DNA of 64,000 nucleotides from Zerene cesonia (Eukaryota > Arthropoda > Insecta > Lepidoptera > Pieridae). The stretch spans positions 7,387,967 to 7,451,966 of the forward strand of contig NC_052120.1 in NCBI RefSeq assembly GCF_012273895.1. The letters are read 5' to 3'. The translations under genes were made by a program, and so were the position numbers. Shown piece after piece: positions 1 through 13,700 of the stretch (the first letter of the stretch is position 1; each line of letters starts with the position of its first letter). The notes beneath the pieces were generated by a model. The model saw only the letters and a program-made list of their open reading frames with translations, was not told the origin of the DNA and did not search any database.

Positions 1-640
1 TTCATACATTTCTCAAACATGCAAATGTCGCACGTTTGCGAGAACAATGTAATTTGTTTGTTATTTATCGCTCTCTTCGTCAAGATATATTTCAACGGGA
101 CATTTAAGTCGCGGTATATACGTGGGACGTGGGTGTGATATGACATCGTGCAAAATGCGTGCAAAACGGTTTTTCATGGATTTTAAGTGTGATATAACGT
201 TTGAAACGGGTTGTCACGTTATCTCATAATGGTTAAGCGACATGATTGTTTGCTCGGACAAGTTTATTCGAATTCATCATTTGTAAGCTGTATAAATAAC
301 ATTTATAATTCCTATTACACATCGTAAACATTCCAGCGTTGATTGAATCTGGTCCATGATTACAACTTATTGCTAAGCAATCGAGTGTGTGTAGTGTTAA
401 ATTGATTTTTAATATATGCTCTCGAAATCCTATAAATACAGTTATTTAATGCACAGCTCAATAATAGATTTAAACTCTGTGTGGGCTATGATATGTTACT
501 GCGTCTTATACATTATATATTTCATAACAATTTACATATGCAATTATTTCACGATTCACGATCATACAGTTATCTGTATTTAATGAATATTGTATTATAC
601 AATAACAAACAAGATAATATCCTACCTGTTGGTTGCAACG

Positions 641-654
641 TTTTCGCGCCAAAA
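641..654. promoter_or_regulatory. E2F-like palindromic site
   Basis: TTTTCGCGCCAAAA contains TTTCGCGC on one strand and TTTGGCGC on the other, both matching the E2F/DP consensus TTTSSCGC. A nearly identical site with a similar downstream context (CAC then a C-rich stretch) lies at 24372-24384. About 240 bp downstream is a CpG cluster with GCATGCGCGCGC. The motif is seen directly; any regulatory role is inferred. Confidence 0.3.
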
Positions 655-883
655 TCACTATCCCACCTCCTTTGTTTACTCCTCATTATTCAACAAGCGC
701 TTCACTGTATCCGAGCACCTGAAAAAAAATTATAGCCATTCATTCATATGTGAAGAGAAATTCAATTATATCCAATTAGAAAAGTTCCCGTTTTCGTTAG
801 TCTTCAATTAGTACGTGGCGGGGAATTAGAACGGCGGTCCTCATTAGGAGTGCAGACTGTGGTAAGAGGTAGATTTGAGATAA

Positions 884-918
884 CGCATTACGCATGCGCG
901 CGCTATTGTTCGCGCCCA
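884..918. promoter_or_regulatory. CpG cluster with NRF1-like core
   Basis: A short CpG-rich stretch in otherwise AT-rich DNA contains ACGCATGCGCGCGC and then TTCGCGCC. GCATGCGC resembles the core bound by NRF1/Ewg proteins. Together with the E2F-like site upstream it could mark a promoter, but I see no first exon or initiator that would settle this. Confidence 0.2.
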
Positions 919-1209
919 GATGCTTAGATAATGTGGTGAAAGCTCAGTAATATGCATTACTTTTGGATGTGTTGTCATTTGTCTCATAATTTATGGCATA
1001 AGTTCCAGACACTCGGCACATTGTGTTTGCCGCGGTGTGTATAACAGCTTCAATGGAAGATTTATAATTAATATTTTAGTAGCATGTGCTGTATATGGTT
1101 GGTTTTGGAATACTTCATTGAAGTAAATTATTGTTATTAAATGTGTTTTTGCACTGTACTATATATGAAACTATATTAAAAACTATCTATTGGATAGCTT
1201 TATATCTAT

Positions 1210-1250
1210 CCTACCTTAATATCTATCTATAAATTAGATATTAAGGTAGG
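1210..1250. repeat. Perfect 16-bp hairpin
   Basis: CCTACCTTAATATCTA at 1210-1225 is exactly complementary to TAGATATTAAGGTAGG at 1235-1250, leaving a 9-nt loop. No known terminal repeat or miRNA is recognised. It could be a short MITE remnant, a fold-back duplication or a structured RNA. Confidence 0.6.
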
Positions 1251-4200
1251 TCTTTGTAAAAATTGTCTTTGCATCTAAATAAAACGTAAACCAACAATTG
1301 TATCAAGAAATTCAGAGTAAAAATAATAAACCTACCAACATAATTTAGAACACCATAAATAAACACGATTAATATAAACATAATTTATTTCTACATTTAA
1401 CAAGCAACCATTTCCTAACTGGAGTGTACTTGTGTTTTTGTTATATTAGTATTAATGTATATTTAATGTGGTGTTTTGGCTTGTCTGTGTAATTGTGATA
1501 TAATGTTGGGCAAGCGCACGTGCCGCTCGAACGAATGCTAGCTGACGCCAACAATTTAGCACTAATATTCTAAATAGGCACTAGGTCTAGACGGTTAACA
1601 ATGGAGACACAATTTATTATTTATCCAATGTAATGCGAGAATACTCCGACCTTTTATTTGGGTGATGACTAAATTGGACGATTCAGCTAATGACTTAAGC
1701 AGGAAACTGATAAGTGAAACAGATGGTACATGTACCTGGCATATACTCTTCACAGGACTACAAGCCACTATAAATGTAATCACCAATACAAAGAAATTTC
1801 TCTGTTGAAACTTTCCGTACCGTTGATAAATTATAAAGTATGTGATTTATCGATTCAAAAGCATTTCTAAAGGTAGTCTAGTTGTATGAATAAATATCTG
1901 AGTTTGTCCGGCAGGATTTTATATAAGCTACATAAAATACGGGTACAGAACTTTGCAGTACAGTGAAAAAGATATAAGATATTAAATAGAACTTCCTCTT
2001 AAGTATAAACCAGAAAAATTATTTTGTTCAAATTACAATTGAAGAAATAAAATTGTAGTTATACAATTTGTGAAATGTTTATCACAAAGAATTCACAAAG
2101 AAGATTAATTCTTCACAATAACCTTGCCACTTGGAAGCCACTGATATTCCTCCTTGAGTGCTTTGGATACCACACTATCAAGAATTCTAATAATTGAACA
2201 ATAGTATAATCAATAAATCGGATATTAAATCTGTTAAAGTGTAGTGTTAAAAAGATAATGTAATGCATTGGACATTAATAATCCTTTTATTATAGACCTA
2301 TGAGCCTGTCTTTAAACATTTGTTCAAATATTCAAAACAAATCCGAGCGTAGTAACTCCTAAAAAAGATAAATAATAATGAGTCGTTTAATAACAACAAA
2401 CACAAGGCCGGATCCTCTGGGAACACGACATTACCTTCAATTTAGGCCTTTTATTGAATGACCCAATATTTGTTCGGAATAGGCATTCCTTTCAAGGGCC
2501 AAACGGATGTTTTATTTACTTAAAATTTATGCTCAAACGAAAGCTAACATAACGGTTAATAACAAAGCGTTTTATCAATACTGGTTCCGTCCTTCGGTAA
2601 GCGTATGTAATTTTTAAAGCCATGATTTATTCTTGGATTTCCAAAGAAAAAGATTTAAAACCATAACATTACTGGTTATACACACTATAAAATCTTAAGA
2701 AATAAAAAAAAAACAAAAATCAGCGTCATTGCTGCGTTTATCAAAACTAATAAAATGCATCGTTGTAATTATAAATGAATAATTAACCAAATTAATTTAG
2801 AGAGTGTATCAAGTTGTGTTGTGACATAAATTCAATTAAATATTAGTTTTGCGTTCTTGCAGTCAGAGGAAATTCCTATGGGAAGATTGACGTATTATGT
2901 GATTAAGACATTTCATCGTAGTTAAAACTAGCCTATATCACTCTCTAGACTTCTAATAAATATACAAAATATCTCTGTTGCAAAATATGAAAGAACGACG
3001 AACAAAAAAAAACACTTACATTTATTGTTTTAGTAAGGATATATAAAATAAACAAATTTCACACAATTAAATTTTTCACAATTTTTTTGTGTTAATATTG
3101 AGATTTGATCGTATGGTGTGTCAAATCCTAGCGTAATTTATATATTATGCACATAAGCGAATCGTAACTACAAAAAAAATTATAATGCAACAATGATGAT
3201 CTTGATCTCAAAAAGGTAACTAAATGTATACATATGTATAATATGTATGGTTCTTGCATTACAATAATTGATCGCATTGGAAATAAATAATATGTAATAT
3301 TCTTAAGAACTGTAATCGTAGACACACTAGACTGCCCATTTATAAACGTTTACCAAAATATTGCAACTTCGTCTCAAACTATCGAAATCGTCCAATTCTG
3401 AACTTGTAACAATAGCGCAAGAGTCCAGTAGCAAATTTACGTGCTACCCATTTTGCAAGAGACCAGTTTTTGCTGATGAAGATAGGGAAAGCGTGCTTTT
3501 CGCAACCGAGTCATAGTAATTAACTCACTATCTACGCAACCATTGTGTGTAACCTTAATAGTAGCGGACACCTTTTATAACAATCTGAAGCTCAATTTGT
3601 TGATAAACCAGTTTGTTAATTCCGATAACTATTTAAGTGACACCGGCTATGAATAAATTGGTTATCGTGTTGTGCCTTTATAATATCAAATGTAGTTTAG
3701 AGTTTGGTAGGGTTTCGTGTTTTACCCGGATCAATTTCGCGGTAATTAAGTGTTTATATTTAAGTTTCTAAACATCTCGTTAAATAACTTAGGCTAATTA
3801 GTTAACAAATAGCAAAGTTATATTTTAAATATAAAGTTATCAAGTGTTGGGGACGGTGTGGTATAATTTGCAGAGAAATAAATGAATTATTATGTTTATT
3901 CATACTGTAAGCGGATACAGTGCAGGAGGTATGTTAATAAATACATAGATAAAATATTATGTGACAAACATGTAGACATAAATTCCTCAAGACTAGAAAC
4001 ATTCCTGATCGAAATAACAAATAAAGTGTTAATATTTTATACTATTTTTATACGACTTATGCATAAAGCCTTGACAAGGCTGTCTATTTGTAAACGACGT
4101 TCGTGACGCGACAAACTGGCGCGGATACATATTTGAATTGCATACCTTTACAACTTATTTACAGATTCTGAATTGTTTTTATTCATACGTGATTTATCTA

Positions 4201-4834
4201 TGACAGGATATACAATTTATTGCCACCGTTTACATTGTTATAATATTACATTTTCGATCGAAATGGCTATGAATTTAAAACGTGTTTAATACCTAAATTG
4301 TGTTGGACATTCAAATACCAAAAGTAATGCAGTTAAACGTCGCATTTGAACCGGATGTAAAATGTCAAAATACTAGCACTGATTTCGTGTCAACGATAAA
4401 AATTAACTTGAACCTGTCAACGAATATCAAGACGAAAAATCTTAATATGTGTCTTAACGAGACTGGTTTGTGGGCTGTTTCAAATTCAAATACGAAGCAA
4501 ATACAAATGTTTGAGAAATGATGAATTCAATGAAATAGAGCGGATATGTCGCGTCCTTGCGGACAAATAATGCGAGGCTTATGAATGAAGGACCTCCTCA
4601 ATGATACGTATTCATGGTCGTTGACTGAGGCATGGTTCTGGAGCCGGGTGAAAATAAATCAGACGCATAAAACGAAACTAATCGACGAACGCGCGATTGC
4701 GCTAGTGCATTTCTAGAAACATTTTTTTATAAGATTTGATGAGAGAGAGAAAGCGAGAGAGTTAGTGCGGTTATGGACGAGCGCGCAGTATATTAAGATT
4801 ATTTAATTTATCGGAACATTATTTACATCACCAC

Positions 4835-4920
4835 TGCTTGAAACAGTGAAGAAAAACATTGTGAAGAAACCGGTACGTCGAAGAATTAAACCGACATGTG
4901 ATATCTGCAAACTCACAATG
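4835..4920 (+). mobile_element. GATGATGA-family SINE, 5' fragment
   Basis: The stretch GTGAAGAAAAACATTGTGAAG, then GAAACC, then GACATGTGATATCTGCAAAC matches the body of a lepidopteran repeat seen better preserved at 58100-58238 and 23440-23569. It breaks off before the middle of that unit and runs into a TA microsatellite. The matching 3' end of the same family, on the same strand, appears at 5593-5640, so the two may be halves of one interrupted copy. Confidence 0.55.
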
Positions 4921-4925
4921 TCTAT

Positions 4926-4944
4926 TATATATATATATATATAT
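4926..4944. repeat. (TA)n microsatellite
   Basis: About nine uninterrupted TA units lie immediately after the SINE fragment. A shorter TA run is at 32757-32770. Confidence 0.8.
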
Positions 4945-4945
4945 T

Positions 4946-6311
4946 TTACTTCTATAATTATATAAATAAACCACTTAACCTATATAACTGTAAAAAGATT
5001 CTTCAATATACATTGGACATTAGCACATTTACTTTATTGGATAAACTTTAATAAAAAGAACTGGAAGCAGAACATTGAAACACCTTTAACGTTACATATT
5101 AATATGTAATGTGGTAATAAATATTCCATAGAGCGTCTTATTTAAAGCCCTCATAATAAATAATGTTTACTAAACGTACAAGAATAGCCCTTTTTAGGAA
5201 TTATGTAATAATGAATTCTACACAAATTGAAGAAATATCTATCAAAATATTTGTTCAAATTCCTATCAATCCAATTTCATTACCTTCTGTTAAATTAAAC
5301 GCCGCATTCACGTCTATGCACGTACTTTAAAAATCAACACACATTCAATTTTAACTTCAAAGAAATCCATGCGCCGGTAGCGGTCAAACATCAAAGCACC
5401 GTTTCTAGGCACCAATAAATTCTACTAATAAAAGAATGCTTTGTTTCAGAATGGGAACGTAGAAATACTTAGTGATTCTATCTATTCTAATGAACTTTTG
5501 CGTCAATAAAACTTTTGGATTAATAACGGATACATAGGTAGGGTAGGTATTTTAACATAAATTGATTTATTTCATTATAAATCGTAATCTTCTTAGGATG
5601 CCTGTGTCCCTGTTGAACATATGTGGGTTGATGATGATGACAAAACATGTAATGAATGTAGATTATAAAACATATTAAATTTTTGCTTTCAACTTCACTT
5701 CTTCAGAATGCTGTTATGTTTTTAAGTCTTATCATTGGACATCTCAATCAATAAAGATATATTATACTGTATCGTCCAAAGTGTCAAAATATATTATTTT
5801 AAAATCAAATAATTCATTACAGTGGAGGACAAAACTTACGTTATACACAACCTTTTTAAAGCGATTTCATTTGATGCAAGCATCATACATCGTTATCTTA
5901 GTTTCTTGATTCGAATAAATATTTTAATCAGAATATATCATGTTCTCTCAACAAGTGTTGAGTGTAAGTACATAAAGTCGACGTCTCTTCAAGGCAAGGC
6001 TTTATTATAAGTCCATGTTACGATCGAGTGCGCAGATCAACATTCATTTATGACCTTTCCATATTCTCGATTATGTGGGTGGGATTCACGTGTGCTTTTA
6101 ATAGACTGATTTCTCTTTTACATGTACTTTTATAGAACTCAAGAATCAAGATACATCTCAACCTAATTGCTTTAGTTGATAGTTGCTAGTAATTAAATTA
6201 CGATCGTTTGATTTATTTTTAATTAAGCCTGGGTAAGTATTTTTCGGAATGTGCAACTGACATCTTGTAATACCTATTTCCTGCCTAGTTCCTGTTATTC
6301 ACATCTAACTA
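4946..6311. other. AT-rich non-coding DNA
   Basis: Apart from the SINE tail at 5593-5640 nothing is recognised. If 4835-4920 and 5593-5640 were once one element, 4921-5592 is an insertion of unknown type. Confidence 0.5.
5593..5640 (+). mobile_element. GATGATGA-family SINE, 3' end
   Basis: TTAGGATGCCTGTGTCCCTG, then GAACATATGTGGGTTGATGATGATGA, corresponds to the last 45 bp of the copy at 58100-58238. The short tandem trinucleotide tail is the usual 3' terminus of this family. Confidence 0.6.
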
Positions 6312-6491
6312 CTACATAATAATATAGTAAAGAGGAATTTTTTTTTGTTTGTTTGTACCCTACAGGCTCCGAAACTACTGGTCTGATATTGAAATTTCTT
6401 TCACCAAAAGAAAGCTACACAATTCCCGAGTTCTATGGGATACTTTTTAACCCGGAAATGTACCACGGGCGAAGCCGGAACGAACAGCTAG
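6312..6491 (+). mobile_element. Non-autonomous Helitron, eroded 5' end
   Basis: The 3' end is intact: CCACGGGCGAAGCCGG, an imperfect GC-rich terminal hairpin, is followed by CAGCTAG and host T. The 5' end is degraded (AATAATATAGTAAAGAGG in place of the usual TACTAATATTATAAAGAGG) and lacks a clear TC terminus, so the start is approximate. Similar to the copies at 27250-27413 and 48286-48420. It is too short to encode Rep/helicase and would depend on an autonomous relative. Confidence 0.7.
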
Positions 6492-9400
6492 TAATTGTAT
6501 ATAGTGAATTAATTTAAATTAGCGATTTGACGAGTTTTGAACTTCGCATCTTAATTTGACACTGGCAGAATTCTGACTAGATAGCTTTTAACTAAGAAGG
6601 AGAAAATTGAATTCTATTGACCATTTGATGTATTTTAATTTATTTACTGTTTGAAAATCTGTAGTCATTTCATATTGGAATGGTTATAGAATCCAGATTG
6701 AAATGAAAGCTACGTATATCTAGAACGAAAAGTAGGTTTCCCTATAATATCTATTCAAATGCTTTAGAGTGATCTTATCTATTCAGAAATTCATTCAATA
6801 GTTTTGATCTTATCGTATCTAATAATATGTTTTGATATCCTATTGTTAACATTTTATTTGAAAACCTTAGTACTTGGGTTTTAGCTATATTTGAATTTAT
6901 TTAACATATTAAATATGTGTTTTACAGTAAAAATAACATGCATTTATCAGTTCTATATTTCAATTGTTCAAATCTCCAATGTTCAAATTTTAAGGAAGTT
7001 ATTTTGAAAAAAAGTAATATTTATGTTTGTCAGTTACATAACCTCTGTATGAACAAGATGTTTAAAACCCATCACGTGACACTCTTCCCACGGCGAGTTT
7101 GTTTGTTTAAGCTGAGGCTGGACTACAACTTCAGTTATCTGATTCCAATAGTCTAAATACATAATTAAGAAACTTTGTATGTATGAAGCCCTCTTATTAT
7201 TTATTATACAAAGTTATTGAAATATTGTTTTATTTAGTCTGTCTTATGAAAAGAATTTCATCAAATGTAAAAGACTCAGATTACTGATTTATCAAATTTT
7301 GTTTACAATTCACTAATAACAAATATAATTCGATGTTGACATTATCGGGATGTATAAAATTATAAAACCATACGATCTTTGCAAATGAAATACTTAAAAT
7401 GTATGCAATAATTAAATGTATGCATGTGTTAATCATATAATTCATATGGTTACCGTACTCGAATAATTATTACTTATTTTAAAATATTCCTAGCATATAG
7501 ATTTTAAATTATATTCGCTGTCAATATCCCTGCTGCGTTGAAAGCTTATCATTTCAACTGATTTATGATAAAATGATTTCATTACATGTAACCATAGTAG
7601 CTTAAGAAAGGCGTGGGTACAAAATATAGACATTAAACTTAGCATTGCTTAGAGCTTACTAATATTAAAGCCAAATTAATGTTATAATAACAAAGACGTA
7701 GTACGTTTTCTCTTTAATATCGTGGGCATGGCTATCTTGTGTGGCGTAATTTAGTGTTTTAAATAGTAAATACGAAGAAAATAATATTATACTTTTGATG
7801 GCTTAATTATTAGAACTAAAAAACTATCATGAGTTATCCTCATCCGTAGTAAAATTTGAAAGTCCGAGATGCGGGTATGGTTTTAGTATAAAATTACACA
7901 TCCAATTACAGTGCGATAACATCTTATGTAGCTTTTGAGATAACACTGACGTAAATCACACGGAGATGCAATCGTTCACGTAGAAAGTGTTCAAATGTAA
8001 TTCATTGTGCTGCAATAAAAAGGTTCCATGTATGGAAAACAACGCAATACCAGTGATATGACAGTCCTTTAAAGTCGCTAAGATACTTATGAAATGCGTG
8101 GACGGAGCGATTCATTTCTTTTCTCATGGAAGCATTAAGATATTGATGCGACTAAATTGCCAACCACGTTCTCAACGTGTTTTGTATGAGACGCGCATTT
8201 TTCTCTTCGTCTTGGTTACTTCCGTAACGTGCCGGCGCTTTAATATCTGCTGTAATATATGAAATGTTCTAAATGGTGCGCGGAACAATAAATACAAGCT
8301 TTTTATGGATTAAATGGAATAGTCCTATTTTGAATAATGCCCTTGCATACGATATTTTAGATTTTGTTCGTTATGTTGGACTCCGATTTCAATAAAAAAT
8401 GTCTATACTATAAGTATGATACAGATCCATCTATCTGTCCATCTTCATTCTTCTGATGAAAGTAATAAGCTAATTCTTTCATAATTATTTTACTATTCAG
8501 CGGAAAAATGGAATTTTCATTTAAAAACTGTGTGCGAATTATATTCAGTGGAATATTCAGGAGTGCCTGCAAATTCAAATACGCGCAAACTAAAATAAAC
8601 ATTTAATTTTTAAAAACGTAGCAAGAAAATTCTGTAAAAGTAGTTATTAGAAGGAAACTGTTCAGCGCAAAATATTTAATTCATAACGGCCCTTTGTACT
8701 TACGCAAGAGAGAAAACAGGCGATTTTTCCTGCCTGACCTTTTCAAGCGGCCGCCGGCAATGCACTAGTTTATAATAGGTGTAGAAAGCAACCGGAACAA
8801 CCTTTCGATTGACCTTTAGCTAATAAATAATTCTGAAACGTGAACCTTGTGTGCGAAATTCCCATTTGTGTCACAAAATTGTAACACTTATCACAAACGC
8901 GACAGAAGCCTCTACGATGCTTTGAATAAAGCATAAAATTGTACTACGCGACGTGTGCTGTATCGGACGGGTGCTTAGCAAGTTAATTGATGCGAGAAAC
9001 GATGATAGTACTAAAACGTCTCGTGTATACTGAGTCTTACTCTTGAAGAATATCTGTGAGTAGGCGTGAGCATCGGTCACGTATTGGCCTGAGTTATAAC
9101 CCGGGAATGAAATAAATCTAGCTTTACATTAGACTGCTGCTTTGTTGGACTGAACATATAGACCGCCCACGCACAACATACGTAACTCGCTGCCATTACT
9201 CAGAATCGTCAATTTTATAAGAACGGCGTAATGTACACTCCACTTATTTTATTTCGCTTCAATGAACATAAAGATTTTACTTTCACTGGCTTTTGATTGA
9301 ACGTTTTAGTAAAATTACTCTCGGTGATTATATAATTGTACGTAATTTCGTATTGTTAAGTATCCACATAAAATATCATTAAAGCTAGGACGACTAATGG

Positions 9401-12400
9401 TTCTCTAAAAATGACAAAATTATAAATAAATCACATAACATAACGAATTATGTATATATTCCAATAATTATATAAAAATTAAAAAAGGAAGCTTTTATAT
9501 CCATAAAAATAAGATATATCAGTATAAAGTATTTGATGTTTTTTAGAGTGCAGCAAAGCCGCTAAATAGCTTTTAATGTATTCTATTCGTCATTCTCTAA
9601 TTAGGATGAGAACATAAAACCATATGAATGCGTTCTTCACTACTATCTCACAGATGTAACTTCACGCGTATTCTACGATTCGACACACTTCAAGCTATTG
9701 TTAATACTCATTGATTTGTACGCTCTTCCTTACCTATTTTCACACATTCAATGCCGAGATTAAGTAATAATCAATTTAAACATTAGTAAAATGTGTGTCA
9801 ATTACGACCTAAAGATGATCGTGAGATAATCAAAATAATTTAGGAAATATAAATCTCGCATAATATTAAATCGTCATGTCAATCACTTTATTGTCATTGA
9901 AATAAATATATCTATATATTCATTGATGGATTGTAACGTATTATAGATTTTAAGTCGGTTCATTCTATGGATGATGGATCATACTCGTACATTTTATCAA
10001 AGTAACATCAGAATATTATTCTTATTTTTAGCTTAAACAAAAACCGTGGTATATGCAGTGGTATTAAAAAGTCGTAAAATATCTTTCAACTTAAGCATGC
10101 AAAGGAATTCCGGACGCAGCGGATGAATGGAATAATTGTTAAAGATAAAAAATATATGCAAAACCAGTTTTGCTGGATAACTCAAGAGTAGAGAAACAGA
10201 AAACATTGGCAACGAAAAACGTAATTTTCGACCACGAAAGACTCGATAATATTGAAATAAAAAGTCACATAACAAGGACGTGTTAACATATATTTTAAAG
10301 GATTTCGAAGCTTCTGCTTACCGTATTAACTTTTTGTGCCTTACATAACAAGCGCAGAGTCATAATAATGATGAATTTTATCGACTCTTGTAAATAAACT
10401 ACGAAAGGGCCAGAGACTATAAAAATCAAGCGTCAAGATATCTTTGATTTAAAAGTCTACGTAGTGATATTAATCACCTGTTAATATGCTCATTTTTTGT
10501 TAGAGACACGTGAAACTGTGAAGTTTTGATCAGATATCCGATATAACCCTACCCAATAGTATAGAACTCTTTATGGCTGGTCCTCAGAGCTATTAAATGG
10601 CATACCAATACCATCGCTCGTAAAAACGTGTGACGAGACGGCCGCCTGGTTTCAAGTTTACGAGGCCTTTTGACCACATGCTATCTACTTATCTTTATTG
10701 TATGTTTGTTGAGCAAAAGATCAAGTTTACTGAGTTCAATTTTAAATGTAGTATCGGTTATTTAGAAATTGAACTAATACTCATTACTCTATAGTGCTTA
10801 TTTTGTATGTGTTGTTCTAGCTGTTATTTAAAGAAATAAAATCAAACCATATTTTACAACTACTTAATATCAAATACTACCTACATACTTATAATTTATT
10901 TATTTTTGTACTTAACAGATATCGTCAAAATACTTTACCGCTTTCAAACTACTTTCTGTGGATAAAGTGCTACCTCGATTCGCTTCTAATTACAAAGCCT
11001 CGATTAAAAGTTAACTCAAGCTAAAGTTACGTGTTAATTAAGTTACTGAAACAATACAGGCACTAGCGCAAATAATTAATTAAACAAAGCTCGACTCGAT
11101 TTTAAGGATAACAGCCGAAGGTGCGTTTACAAGACTGCAACGAGTTGCATTTCTGAACAATCGAGAAATCTTTTTCTTGGTCTAATTTACCCTTCGTCCA
11201 GCCAAGTTGACCTTTTTTGATTAGTATCTAACCTTAAAAGACCTTTACTGGTTTAGATAGAGTTGGACACGCAACTTATTTTTAAATTAATTCTACATTT
11301 AAATCCTTTTTAATATTCAATTTATAAATATAGTATCGTCTTAAATGTTCCATTACAAAAAGCTTTAATAAAATTCTAGACTGACACGTTTTCAAGGATC
11401 CACACCTTCGTCAGATCCAGACAAAATTGCAAATGTGTAACGAATCCGCACAAAAATAAAAGATATTTATGACTCACAATACAGCAAGAACGTTGAGGGT
11501 ATGTTATTATTCATTCTGTAAGCGGTGGGCGAGATTTGTAAACTTGTCCGATTATATTTTTGATATCAAGCCTGCTGATACTTTTATTGCACTAACCACT
11601 ATTTTGATTATGACTTTTTAACTGAGAAATTAAATCTGAAAGAGCTCGATGAAGTTATTCGATTTCCAATAGAATTTTTGACTTCAATAAAATTTTGATC
11701 TCATTATTAATATCGATTAAGCGAAAAACATGTTATTAATCACATAATATATACAAAGGCACAAACCGCCTACAAAGTTTTGCCTGTCTTAAAGTCGTGG
11801 TTTTTGCTTCAAGTGATAATGGAACGTTAACAGACCGACAGAAGAGACATCACGATAAGACAACACGATGGTGACATTTTTCTTCAATACGAGAAAATCG
11901 TCAGCCAGTATCAATTTATATTTTAAGACAAAATCAAGCGTACTATTAAAAAGCCACACATGTGTGGGCTCCATTCATTCATAAAGGTCAAAAGTAGCGT
12001 GAAGTTTTGACAGACATTTGACATATGATACGGTTAACCACACTGGAAGCGCGATCATTAATCAATAGATAATTATTCTAGTAATAAAATAGATGTAAGC
12101 CTGCGATCAGGAAAATTGGAAAGATAATCAATCTCAGTGCGTATGGGATATAAATCTATTCATGTTTCATTGTAGGCATTGTTCGCTTTCGATACGGACA
12201 TAACTGTAATATCATATTTTGAAAAGAATATATTGTGAATGAATGTTTTAGTTTTGTATCTTCTAGTCATATTTATAAGGTCTTTTATTCAAAGTAAAAA
12301 TAGAGAATAACAAATCTCTTTTACTTTACCAGCCAGTAAGATTTTTCATAATACCTATTTGACTCTCCAACATCAAACATTTTATAAAACATAAAGAAAT

Positions 12401-12700
12401 TACAAAATATTGCCATATGTGATAATGAATAATATGAAACATTAAGTAATAACATTCAGTAATAACTGAACCCATACAATTTCCCTCTTTAGAAGCAAGA
12501 TTCACACCCAAACCTCTAAAGAAGTTAGCCCACAAACGTTTGCTTGCTCCATCCCGACAATCACGACCAAACTATTTATTGTAAACAATTACACAATCAA
12601 TAAAATCATTAATACCTTAAAAGGATAAAATGGGCTTAACACCTGTCCACTTATCCTTATTGATTGCGCTCGTCAGACTGACCTGGTTTACTATTTAAGT
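6492..12700. other. AT-rich non-coding DNA
   Basis: I see no recognisable exon, RNA gene or repeat family in this 6.2-kb stretch. Short open frames (for example 10033-10275 on the minus strand) have no visible domain. There is a small GC-richer patch around 8740-8760 (GCGGCCGCCGGCAATGCAC). Confidence 0.5.
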
Positions 12701-13700
12701 NNNNNNNNNNNNNNNNNNNNNNNNNNNNNNNNNNNNNNNNNNNNNNNNNNNNNNNNNNNNNNNNNNNNNNNNNNNNNNNNNNNNNNNNNNNNNNNNNNNN
12801 NNNNNNNNNNNNNNNNNNNNNNNNNNNNNNNNNNNNNNNNNNNNNNNNNNNNNNNNNNNNNNNNNNNNNNNNNNNNNNNNNNNNNNNNNNNNNNNNNNNN
12901 NNNNNNNNNNNNNNNNNNNNNNNNNNNNNNNNNNNNNNNNNNNNNNNNNNNNNNNNNNNNNNNNNNNNNNNNNNNNNNNNNNNNNNNNNNNNNNNNNNNN
13001 NNNNNNNNNNNNNNNNNNNNNNNNNNNNNNNNNNNNNNNNNNNNNNNNNNNNNNNNNNNNNNNNNNNNNNNNNNNNNNNNNNNNNNNNNNNNNNNNNNNN
13101 NNNNNNNNNNNNNNNNNNNNNNNNNNNNNNNNNNNNNNNNNNNNNNNNNNNNNNNNNNNNNNNNNNNNNNNNNNNNNNNNNNNNNNNNNNNNNNNNNNNN
13201 NNNNNNNNNNNNNNNNNNNNNNNNNNNNNNNNNNNNNNNNNNNNNNNNNNNNNNNNNNNNNNNNNNNNNNNNNNNNNNNNNNNNNNNNNNNNNNNNNNNN
13301 NNNNNNNNNNNNNNNNNNNNNNNNNNNNNNNNNNNNNNNNNNNNNNNNNNNNNNNNNNNNNNNNNNNNNNNNNNNNNNNNNNNNNNNNNNNNNNNNNNNN
13401 NNNNNNNNNNNNNNNNNNNNNNNNNNNNNNNNNNNNNNNNNNNNNNNNNNNNNNNNNNNNNNNNNNNNNNNNNNNNNNNNNNNNNNNNNNNNNNNNNNNN
13501 NNNNNNNNNNNNNNNNNNNNNNNNNNNNNNNNNNNNNNNNNNNNNNNNNNNNNNNNNNNNNNNNNNNNNNNNNNNNNNNNNNNNNNNNNNNNNNNNNNNN
13601 NNNNNNNNNNNNNNNNNNNNNNNNNNNNNNNNNNNNNNNNNNNNNNNNNNNNNNNNNNNNNNNNNNNNNNNNNNNNNNNNNNNNNNNNNNNNNNNNNNNN
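12701..13700. other. Assembly gap (1,000 N)
   Basis: Exactly 1,000 undetermined bases, the usual placeholder for a gap of unknown size. The two flanks do not resemble each other over the bases visible. Confidence 0.98.

Larger units (their letters stand above)
1..4834. other. AT-rich non-coding DNA with two sub-features
   Basis: No exon or repeat family is recognised apart from the E2F-like site near 641, the CpG cluster near 880-920 and the hairpin at 1210-1250. Open frames of 60-85 codons occur, for example an ATG-started one at 3882-4106 and one with an internal ATG at 4327-4521. Their composition matches the surrounding AT-rich DNA and I see no domain, so I do not call them genes. Confidence 0.6.

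Noticed and set aside
3882..4106. ATG-started 74-codon frame
   Set aside because: AT-rich composition, no domain, no splice or promoter context.
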